DNA of 23,247 nt. Source: Bacteroidales bacterium UBA3810 (lineage in GTDB: Bacteria; Bacteroidota; Bacteroidia; Bacteroidales; Paludibacteraceae). Both the position numbers and the translations under genes were made by a program. The notes beneath the pieces were generated by a model, which was not told the origin of the DNA, searched no databases, and saw only the letters and a program-made list of their open reading frames with translations. Below, one piece after another: positions 1 to 7,000 of the stretch. Numbering within the stretch: the stretch's first letter is position 1; each line of letters begins with the position of its first letter. Where the stretch lies: positions 1-23,247 of the forward strand of contig DFEE01000025.1 of the NCBI GenBank assembly GCA_002368645.1. Direction: 5' to 3'.

Positions 1-1
1 G

Positions 2-217
2 AACCGATGTTTGGGCGCGATGAAGTTCAGCCGTTCGGAATATGAGATGGATGATGCAGAGAGAAATAAGATTGAAAATCGCATTCTTCAGTTTCAAAAC
101 CATGCAGAATCCCGCAAGTCCATTCGCCTAACGTTGGTCACCAGTTACGGGCTGAAACGTAACACTCATAGCAGCATCGTACAGAACGAAATCACTTTAG
201 CGGATTTGATGCGATAA
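2..217 (+). CDS. C-terminal fragment of an ATPase-like protein (5' end outside window)
   Basis: The frame is open to the left edge and ends at TAA 215-217, so only about 71 C-terminal residues are visible. A TTG at 11 could serve as a start, but the uninterrupted upstream frame makes a truncated larger gene more likely. The visible part is a charged helix followed by a short sequence containing TSYGLKRN and SSIVQNEITLADL. From memory, tails of this kind (TYGL..., IVQ..., DDLF) close Bacteroidota AAA/P-loop ATPases of the 'ATP-binding protein' type. No Walker motif falls inside the window, so the assignment rests only on tail similarity. A strong hairpin with a T-run follows 27 nt downstream, which suits the end of a transcription unit. 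Confidence 0.45.
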   Translation, partial: NRCLGAMKFSRSEYEMDDAERNKIENRILQFQNHAESRKSIRLTLVTSYGLKRNTHSSIVQNEITLADLMR

Positions 218-243
218 TAGGTATTCCCATTTTGATTACTCTA

Positions 244-281
244 CAAATTCTTGATCACAAAGATTGAGAATTTGTTTTTTT
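244..281 (+). terminator. Rho-independent terminator after the ATPase-like gene
   Basis: Positions 244-256 pair with 262-274 over 13 positions (two G-U pairs) around the 5-nt loop ACAAA. Seven T residues follow directly at 275-281. It lies just after the stop codon at 217, in the right orientation for that gene. Confidence 0.7.
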
Positions 282-288
282 ATTTGTC

Positions 289-329
289 AAAATAAGAGCA
301 ATTTGTTCCCTACAAGTTGTTCTTATTTT
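289..329. repeat. AT-rich inverted repeat, possible second terminator
   Basis: The arm at 289-301 pairs with 317-329 (13 positions, one G-U) around a 15-nt loop. The 10-mer TTTGTCAAAA occurs at the left shoulder (283) and again just to the right (333). It sits immediately behind the first terminator and could act as a backup, or serve transcripts from the other strand. No gene is assigned to it. Confidence 0.4.
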
Positions 330-601
330 CTTTTGTCAAAAATCAATCTGAAAATAACTAATAGGAAGTCACTCATCCGTGTGAAGCGCCCAAAGGTATT
401 TGCCACCGCTCGACGGTATCTCGACGACGTCTCGATGCCAGGGAGATGCAGAAAGATAAAATAGAAGAAAGGTAATTATTAAAGATAGGTAATAGCAGCA
501 AAGTAGAATCAAAAAAGTCTATCATTTCTACCCCAAAAACAATAGATCTATTAGGCGCGAGAGCGCTTTTTTTGTCATTTTACCAAAAAAAATCACTTTT
601 A
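330..601. other. Intergenic stretch without a convincing gene
   Basis: No convincing coding sequence. A 66-codon frame (264-464) begins inside the terminator hairpin and has no recognisable content. Three imperfect 11-nt units starting around CTCGA lie at 408-440. A small GC hairpin with a GAGA loop and T-run is listed separately at 553-573. Confidence 0.4.
553..573 (+). terminator. Short GNRA-loop hairpin with T-run
   Basis: GCGC at 555-558 pairs with 563-566 across a GAGA tetraloop. The stem extends by one G-U and one A-T pair, and T residues run from 567 to 573. It lies just upstream of the promoter at 602 and may insulate the following RNA gene from upstream transcription. No transcript that it would end is evident. 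Confidence 0.5.
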
Positions 602-633
602 TTTGCATAAGTCATTAAAAAGTAGTATCTTTG
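602..633 (+). promoter_or_regulatory. Bacteroidota-type promoter for the 638-1002 RNA
   Basis: TTTG at 602-605, a 20-nt spacer, then TATCTTTG at 626-633. This is an exact match to TAnnTTTG, the -7 element of the Bacteroidota primary sigma factor. The predicted start is around 638-642. The -33 box reads TTTGCA and TAG precedes the -7 box, as at the other two promoters found in this window. Confidence 0.7.
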
Positions 634-637
634 TCGC

Positions 638-1002
638 CGAAATTGGTAAATAGGCTTTATAGGCGTCGTCATCGGCGCAGATTTTGTGTCTAAAATCCAT
701 AAAAGTACCGTCATGTCTCGGACGTTAAATGAGACCGCTGGCTCCGACAGCGTAAAAAAGCGGTGACATAATAAAGGCGTTTATTGAAACGTTGTTTGCG
801 ACTCCTTGAAACTTCGCAACTTTCAAAAGAATAAAGTCCAGACAACAACAATGAATGTCCCGTGGATATGTATTATCTATCCACGCTCGCTAAGGGCGGG
901 CGGGTATACATATCGAGCGTGGATTTCGGTTGTTTTTCTACTTTATTCGGGCAGTGCGAAGGCCTCAAGGAGCGTGAAGACAGGTGAGTTTCACGCTTTT
1001 TT
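638..1002 (+). ncRNA. Candidate long structured non-coding RNA (6S-like or Bacteroidales-1-like rod)
   Basis: A strong promoter and a strong terminator bracket about 365 nt without a credible reading frame. The 5' half can form separate small hairpins: 680-685/692-697, 715-719/731-735, 736-740/748-752 and 770-775/780-785. The 3' half forms one long interrupted stem: 802-809 with 965-972, 812-818 with 955-961, 829-837 with 940-948, 844-849 with 929-934, and 879-889 with 914-924. Every listed pairing is exact. A long rod with internal loops is typical of 6S RNA. The promoter-to-terminator layout also recalls the Bacteroidales-1 RNA motif. I looked for RNase P, tmRNA and SRP RNA signatures and did not find them. 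The structure is read directly from the sequence; the family assignment is inference. Confidence 0.5.
971..1002 (+). terminator. Rho-independent terminator of the RNA gene
   Basis: AGCGTGAA at 971-978 pairs perfectly with 990-997 around an 11-nt loop. The T-run covers 997-1002. It overlaps the last two bases of the outer rod helix (965-972), so the two helices compete slightly at that edge. Confidence 0.75.
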
Positions 1003-1091
1003 GTGTCCCTAAACTTATATTCCCCCGCCTCAGGGAAAAACGAGGCAAGTGACCTTTGAAATATTGGATAATGGTAGTAAAAGACAAAGAA

Positions 1092-1601
1092 CTATTCAAA
1101 GTTCGTATAATTGTCTGAGAAATATGTGCTTATGTTTTTGATAAGATCCGGATTAGCGGATAATGCTTTACGGCTGACCAATGCATATGCACTCTTCTCT
1201 ACAATTTGGTAATGAAGATATTGCTCCTCTGAAAAATAAGTTGTGAGCATCCTTCGATATACCCGAAAACGTTTAGTCTCATACTCATCTTCTCCGATGA
1301 TGTTAGAACCAATAAAACCAAAAGATGCTTCGGGACAAGTATCTGTTAAATCCATTAATATGGCAATGCACGTGTTGATAATGGAGCGAGGTTCATTAAG
1401 ACCTGTCAATCGATTAAACTTATTGGGATTTAGCCGATCTGCCTTAAGATAGAACTTGATGCCATAAAAATCACTGGGATACTCCTCTACACGAACAATA
1501 TACCACTGACGGGTTTTTGGTGACCGAAAATGATATACCAAGACAGGTACATCTCCGGAGATATCTCGCATGAGGAATGTGTAAGGATAATGCTGTAGCA
1601 T
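1092..1601 (-). CDS. Conserved-looking hypothetical protein, 169 aa
   Basis: I chose ATG at 1601-1599 because it overlaps the upstream gene's stop as TGATG, the usual mark of translational coupling. A TTG three bases upstream would add one residue. The product is soluble, with no signal peptide or membrane segment. It starts with a compact, strand-rich aromatic region (HYPYTFLMRD; YHFRSPKTRQWYIVRVEEYP). A C-terminal half follows with SFGFIGSN, a charged E/D/K stretch, then FRVYRRMLTTYFSEEQYLHY. From memory, a block of the SFGFIG...TKRFRVY type recurs in short uncharacterised Bacteroidota proteins, but I cannot give it a domain name. It is the second gene of a leftward pair driven from the promoter at 1757-1788. 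Function unknown. Confidence 0.7.
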   Translation of the reverse strand: MLQHYPYTFLMRDISGDVPVLVYHFRSPKTRQWYIVRVEEYPSDFYGIKFYLKADRLNPNKFNRLTGLNEPRSIINTCIAILMDLTDTCPEASFGFIGSNIIGEDEYETKRFRVYRRMLTTYFSEEQYLHYQIVEKSAYALVSRKALSANPDLIKNISTYFSDNYTNFE

Positions 1602-1732
1602 CAAATGAGATAACCATAGGAAGAAATACGAAGGTCTTCTAATTCTTTAGAGGACAAACGCTTAAACTCATACAATTGATTACCTTTATCGGTTTTTTGA
1701 GTCTGAGTGGTGGAAGTAAAGATATTTCCCAT
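1601..1732 (-). CDS. Small hypothetical protein, 43 aa, first gene of a coupled pair
   Basis: The frame runs from ATG at 1732-1730 to TGA at 1603-1601. The product begins MGNIFTSTTQ and ends with a charged helix, YEFKRLSSKELEDLRISSYG. It has no signal peptide. Three things support it as real. A canonical promoter lies about 25 nt upstream. The start falls roughly 20 nt after the predicted transcription start. Its stop overlaps the next gene's start as TGATG. Small size and tight coupling suggest a partner or regulator of the 169-residue protein, as in toxin-antitoxin or accessory gene pairs. That is inference only, since neither protein is recognised. Confidence 0.6.
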   Translation of the reverse strand: MGNIFTSTTQTQKTDKGNQLYEFKRLSSKELEDLRISSYGYLI

Positions 1733-1756
1733 AGTTGGTGATTTTTATTGACGCTG

Positions 1757-1788
1757 CAAAAGTACTACTTTTATCTGATATGTGCAAA
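1757..1788 (-). promoter_or_regulatory. Bacteroidota-type promoter for the 1732-1092 gene pair
   Basis: Read on the minus strand: TTTG at 1788-1785, a 20-nt spacer, then TACTTTTG at 1764-1757, an exact TAnnTTTG. The predicted start is near 1750, giving a short leader before the ATG at 1732. Confidence 0.7.
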
Positions 1789-2109
1789 TAAAATGTTGTT
1801 TTTTTGATGAGTTTGCTGAAAAAGTAAACATAAATGACAAAAAACAAGAACAAAATACGAGGAAAAGAAAAAACGATATAGCAATGGTAAATACAAGAGT
1901 ACATGCGATTATTGGTAATCCCGATACGGGAAAAACCGGATCTGTTTAGTCCGTTGTGTCTCAACGACCAATGGGCATCCGAAATAGCTAATTGATTGCA
2001 GGTTGGTGATATGCTGGGAAATAATACCACACCTATAAATAACTCGCGAACGTGTACACGTAAAAAATAGAAAACACACAAATAGCTAACTTTAAATACA
2101 AACCACACA
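1789..2109. other. Divergent intergenic region with small hairpins and a weak promoter
   Basis: About 320 nt between the leftward pair and the rightward gene at 2110. Small inverted repeats lie around 1918-1970: a CCCG/CGGG hairpin at 1920-1930, CGGA/TCCG, and CGTTG/CAACG. TAACTTTA at 2087-2094 is one mismatch from the -7 element, and no good TTTG lies 20 nt upstream, so the 2110 promoter is uncertain. A short P-loop-like frame (1884-1949) is listed separately. Confidence 0.4.
1884..1949 (+). pseudogene. Possible remnant of a P-loop NTPase start
   Basis: A 21-codon frame starting at ATG 1884 ends at TAG 1947-1949 and contains HAIIGNPDTGKTGSV. This matches the Walker A pattern GxxxxGKT preceded by a hydrophobic strand, as at the start of many NTPases. 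In a neighbouring frame the sequence continues for about a dozen codons (VRCVSTTNGHPK) before another stop, which would suit a broken gene. The match is short and could be chance, since no Walker B or other motif follows. Confidence 0.25.
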
Positions 2110-3036
2110 ATGAAAAACTTAGCTTTAATTAACAAGGAATGGAGTAGGAGATATACATCCAATTCCGATGGTCACCCGACGGTGAATCAACAGCCAAGGT
2201 TAAGGTTGCACCATAGATGGCTCAGAAATCTTGCCATAATCTTTGTTGTACTCACGCATAGTATGGCGAATATCGGTACGGCTTGGGCACAAGATACATT
2301 AGCTATTTCCGAGGAAGGAATCGAAAACAATATAACAAAGATAATACTTGCTATAATAGCTGTTATTGCTGGAGCAGGAATATGTATTTATTTTGTGAAC
2401 AAATCAAAGAAGAATAAGTTTCAGAATAATCCAAGTACAAAAGGAGACAATTCTCCAATAACAAATAATAATCAACAGGGTAATGGCAATACTATAGACC
2501 AGAGTACTAATAAAGGCGCAACTACCATTAATGTTAGTATGAGTCCCAAATCAATATTGAGCGATAGACGTGCCGCCGATTTTGAGCAAGACAGGCGAAC
2601 CATTGAATCAATGATGTCTAATTTTAGCATCTATATCGTTCAAGAGTTCTTATTCGGTAACAACCAAAACAGGTTAGATAATAGGTTATTTGATATTCAT
2701 GAAGCGTGGTATAATAAGTATAATCCCGTAGAGCCAATATTTAATAATCCGGAAACAGAAAGGATTATGAAGGCTTTCTATGTCAAGTTTAACGAATTGA
2801 TGTCAATGTGTGGTGATTATTATGATCCGATGACCAATAGTGATCGTTATAGCAAGATACGTGGGTTAATATGTGACTCTTTTGATGATAGAAAAGAGGA
2901 TGAGGAGCATTTTGAACAAGTGCTACAGAAGATTAAAGAGGTAGAACCGGTCTATACGGCGATGCGTGAGCACGTGATACGCCGATATAAAATCAATCTT
3001 GAAGAGCTTTCAAAGAAATACGAAGGTAGAAATTAA
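2110..3036 (+). CDS. Secreted or membrane-anchored protein with Asn/Gln-rich linker, 308 aa
   Basis: Residues 1-60 form an unusually long signal peptide: about 40 polar or basic residues, a hydrophobic core at 41-52, and a signal-peptidase-type site AWA|QD at 60/61. A second hydrophobic segment (76-96, then KSKKNK) looks like a membrane anchor. If both are used, the C-terminal part would face the cytoplasm. Residues 104-143 are a low-complexity N/Q/S/T/G linker. The rest (about 150-308) is a charged, helix-rich domain with LICDSFDDRKEDEEHFEQVL and LEELSKKYEG, which I do not recognise. The next gene starts 18 nt later, so the two are probably co-transcribed. The 5' leader and first codons resemble those of the giant gene at 4071. 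The ATG at 2110 is supported by that match. Function unknown. Confidence 0.75.
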   Translation: MKNLALINKEWSRRYTSNSDGHPTVNQQPRLRLHHRWLRNLAIIFVVLTHSMANIGTAWAQDTLAISEEGIENNITKIILAIIAVIAGAGICIYFVNKSKKNKFQNNPSTKGDNSPITNNNQQGNGNTIDQSTNKGATTINVSMSPKSILSDRRAADFEQDRRTIESMMSNFSIYIVQEFLFGNNQNRLDNRLFDIHEAWYNKYNPVEPIFNNPETERIMKAFYVKFNELMSMCGDYYDPMTNSDRYSKIRGLICDSFDDRKEDEEHFEQVLQKIKEVEPVYTAMREHVIRRYKINLEELSKKYEGRN

Positions 3037-3054
3037 TAAAAAATAAGTAGGAAA

Positions 3055-4041
3055 ATGTCTCTAAAACAATATATAAATAGGCAGAACAAGACTTTAGGTG
3101 AAGTAGAGTTGTTTGACGAGATGATTGGTTATTTCAAAAACCAACCATTTGCTACCGTCGTAGATACGGATCGGACACATCATCATTTAGTTGATTATAC
3201 TCCGCTCCCTCCATATAATACGCATTGGGGAAATAGGGTAACAAAAGAGATTTCGGATGTGTTCTTCGTGGTTTTTTCTCCGATAAAGAGAATTGCTCGA
3301 ATGACACATCTACAGGCAAAACTTAAAAACAAAATATTGCCAATCCTTGCCAATAAACACGCGTTCTCTTTTACCTTAGATGTGGGGCAATATCACATGC
3401 TGCATAATCGTTTGCCGATTAATGACCCAAAAGGAATATACCCGCGAGATATACTATCATTCCCATTATATTCGGATTCAGTTAGTTCGTATGGTGTGTT
3501 CTATTTGGATGGCAATAGTCAATATGATATGGCATTTGAGATAGCATCACTTGTATCCTATTCTAAAAACAAGCCATATAAATTTGCCTACTCTCAACTA
3601 ATACATTCTTTTGCCACGGCAAACGATGTATGGGGATATACGAATATTAAGCATTTGGAGGCAATGCCTATGCTACCATATATACATCATTATTGTGATA
3701 TCTGTTGGGAGGGATGCTGCGAATATGTGCCGGAACTATTGTCCACAGTTAGTGTAGATACTTTCGAAAATGAATTATTAAAATTGCATGTAGGAACAAG
3801 GGTTGATTTTGATATAACAACTTTACAGGCAATTGCGCAATTGTTTAAGGATGAACAGTTTACTAGTTTTGTGGATGAGCAGGCACAGTGGATGGATAGG
3901 TGGGGAATACTAGAGAGAATTGAAAATATCCGCAGAGAGCAAAACGGGAATGAGCCTCCACGTGAGAATGTGCAAGACATCAATCCCGAGGAAATGGGAG
4001 GTGCATATATATTAATTAATGCAGATGCAATAGAGAGATAA
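3055..4041 (+). CDS. Hypothetical protein with possible PD-(D/E)xK-like motif and Cys cluster, 328 aa
   Basis: The product is soluble, with no signal peptide. The N-terminal third has TKEISDVFFVVFS (E65, D68) followed by THLQAK (Q87-K89). The order acidic-hydrophobic strand-QxK resembles the catalytic core of PD-(D/E)xK nucleases, whose Mrr-type members use a QxK variant. This is inference from motif spacing, not a family match. A middle region (residues 105-180) is rich in aromatics. Residues 211-222 hold HHYCDICWEGCC (C214, C217, C221, C222), a possible metal site. The C-terminus is charged and ends in a short hydrophobic stretch. It follows the 2110 gene by 18 nt and precedes the giant gene by 29 nt, so it is probably the middle gene of an operon. 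Function unknown. Confidence 0.75.
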   Translation: MSLKQYINRQNKTLGEVELFDEMIGYFKNQPFATVVDTDRTHHHLVDYTPLPPYNTHWGNRVTKEISDVFFVVFSPIKRIARMTHLQAKLKNKILPILANKHAFSFTLDVGQYHMLHNRLPINDPKGIYPRDILSFPLYSDSVSSYGVFYLDGNSQYDMAFEIASLVSYSKNKPYKFAYSQLIHSFATANDVWGYTNIKHLEAMPMLPYIHHYCDICWEGCCEYVPELLSTVSVDTFENELLKLHVGTRVDFDITTLQAIAQLFKDEQFTSFVDEQAQWMDRWGILERIENIRREQNGNEPPRENVQDINPEEMGGAYILINADAIER

Positions 4042-4070
4042 CATAATATAACTAAATACAATCAAACACA

Positions 4071-7000
4071 ATGAAAAACTTTAACTTTATTAAACGGCTA
4101 TGGGTAGATAGCCATGAAAAACACTTACCGCAAAGGTTTGGACACTATGCGGCAATCCTCATCATGCTCCTCACCCTCGGTGTGGGACAGATGTGGGGTG
4201 CGGATGTCGAAAAAAATGCTCGAATCTATTTTGACAATTCTGCTTCAAACTGGGATTATAGCTACCGTTATTTTGTCATTAATGACGATAAGGGTTATCC
4301 TATGAGCCCCATTGATCGTTCAAAACTATACTACCACAAACGATCAGCTAACACATGGGGAGGCTATTCGTATATTCGTTTGTTTGCAGCTAGTGGTTCC
4401 TGGGGTGGTGATGACGCAAGCATGGGCGGTTATACCAATATGTATAACAACTGTTCGAACATGACAAACACATATAACAACTACGGATTCGGCTCTGGAG
4501 GCTACCATTTCATTAAACCAAGCAAAAAAGGCTCAAAAAGCGATCAGGCTAGTTTAACTATAACTTACCATGGAGACAAACCAACATGTGTTTCGACCGC
4601 AAAAGCGAGGGTAAGAAGCAACTACGATGGTTCTTATTCCACAATTTCTACTGGAAGTTGGCCGGCAACTGTCGATATGGAGGGAACATATTGGGATGGA
4701 GATGGAGCTTCTGGACATAGTAACGCGGCAACGAATTCTGGTGCAAGTGGTACATATACAAACATGTATACCGGACTAGTGGAAATGTCCATTTCTTCAT
4801 TAAATAGTCAATACACTTTCGATGGTTGGGCTACTAGTGCAGCAACTTCTCCTAGTAACACCAATGCTACTTATTCGTATAACATTACTTCCGCCACTAC
4901 GGTATATGCTTATTTCACAAAAAAGTGGACTATCACATTCGACAAAAATGGTCATGGTGATGAATCCACTCCTTCTACTCAATATGTAGCAGAAGGAAAG
5001 AAAATATCAGCAGTTAGTGATTTATCAGAAACAGGTTATACATTTGGAGGATGGTATACTAATCAAGAATGTACCGGTAGTGCATGGAACTTCAGTTCAA
5101 ATACTGTTAGCGAAGATATAACTCTTTATGCTAAATGGACCCCTACTGACTACACCATTACCTACACTAATATGACAGGGGCGACGAACCATGCGTCTAA
5201 CCCGTCGACTTATACTATTGAGAGTGCGGCGATCACATTGCAGGATCCGAAGAAAACCGGATATTTGTTTGACGGTTGGTACACGGATAAAGAGCTCACA
5301 ACTCCGGTTGGTACTCCTGCTATCGCTGCCGGTTCGACAGGTAATAAGGTGTTCTATGCCAAGTGGACAGAAATTACTCTTACGGAAGTATCGGCATCGC
5401 CTTCGACCGGTGGCACAGGTGTGCAAAGCATGACAGTTAGCTTCAAGACAAACGTTCCCAGAAATAGCGGTTATTACTATCGTGTAGTTGAATTTGGTGG
5501 TGTAGATGCCGGAACGACAGGAGGCGGCTTCCATTCTAACGGAAACCTTATTTCTACAGGTGATGCAGCGACATTGATCACATCCGCTTCGTTCCCGACG
5601 ATCAACTTTGCAACAAGTGGTGTCTATACTTCAGCAATAGAGATTTATACAGATGGTCCTGTTGTCCAAAAACGTGTGACGTTCACATACGGAGCCGGAA
5701 ATTATTATACTGTTTCATTCAATATGCAGGGACACGGTTCTGATATAGATAATCAAGTTATTTTGAGTGGAAGTTACGCGGATGAACCTGATGCTCCATC
5801 AGAAACGGGATATACTTTTGGCGGATGGTATAAAGAGGCAGCGTGCACGAATGCGTGGAATTTTGCGAGCGATGCTGTTACAAGCGACAAAACGCTCTTT
5901 GCTAAATGGACTGCTAATCAATATACCATCACTTTCGACAAGGAGGGTGGTTCCGGAGGCTCTGACAACGTGACTGTGTATTATGATGCGACGTTGGGCG
6001 CCTTTGCGACAGCTCCGACTCGTACCGGATATACATTTGCCGGTTATTGGACAGGTGATAATGGCACAGGAACCATGTTGTTCGCTGCTAATGGTGCTCC
6101 GCAAGCGAGTGTAGGTAGTTATACCGATGGAAGTGTCAAATGGATTTATGCAGGCAATCCGACCGTGTATGCAAAATGGACGGAGAACACGACGACGGTG
6201 ACTGTTAATGTTAGCCCAGCTAAGTCGGGAACACTGACAGTTGGCGGTTCAGCCTTCACCCCGGGTAACACCACTACAGCGGGCGTAGCAACCAACCGTA
6301 CCGTTGTAGCATCCGCTAATTCCGGCTACGGGTTCGATTATTGGACGACAAGTGGTAATGCAACGGGTTCAGCATCGACCAATACCTATACTTTGGCAGG
6401 TAATGGAAATGGTAGTACGGGTACACTTACGGCTAATTTCTATACTAAAGTTAATAGCGGATGGTATTTAATCGGTGGACCATTTGGCAGTTGGGATACG
6501 GACAATCATAACTATCTTATAGACAGACAATACCGCGAAGTTTCTAATGTTTATTATCGGGTGGTAGATTTTGGAGGAACAGCCCAATATTTCAAGCCAC
6601 TGAACGGTGGCACTATATATGGACAATCATCGGGTAGTGACCAAGAGATGACTACCGGTACAATGTATTCTATCGTAAGTGGGCAAACCGCTAATGGTAC
6701 GGCATTTAAGTCGAAGAATCAAGGAAATGTATGGGTTGTAGTCAACACTTCTTCCAATAAAATGTGGATACAAAATGCTGCGACATACTACACTATTACG
6801 TTTGCAAATGGTTCGAGCGGAAACACGAATAATGGTGTGGCAGGAACGGAAGGAACGATAACAACGAAGACGTCTAATTATGGTGAACTGTCTACTAAGA
6901 AATTTGCTTCAGGAGAGACGATTAAGTTAAACGTGAGTGCAAAAACAGGTTACGTCATTGACGATATTACTATCGGGGAAACAAGCGTAGCAACTGATGT

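Noticed and set aside
264..464. 66-codon frame on the plus strand after the ATPase-like gene
   Set aside because: It starts inside the terminator hairpin, spans a second inverted repeat, has no recognisable motif and no promoter.
638..1002. RNase P RNA, tmRNA or SRP RNA
   Set aside because: The AAAGTCC stretch near 834 recalls RNase P, but the conserved core sequences are missing; there is no tRNA-like end for tmRNA and no SRP tetraloop domain.
806..1012. 68-codon frame inside the candidate RNA
   Set aside because: It runs through both arms of the long rod and into the terminator; the symmetry of the DNA is better explained by RNA structure.
1686..2162. 158-codon minus-strand frame rich in Phe, Ile and Tyr
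   Set aside because: It covers the promoter at 1757-1788, overlaps the 43-residue gene and the start of the 2110 gene, and its composition reflects AT-rich DNA.
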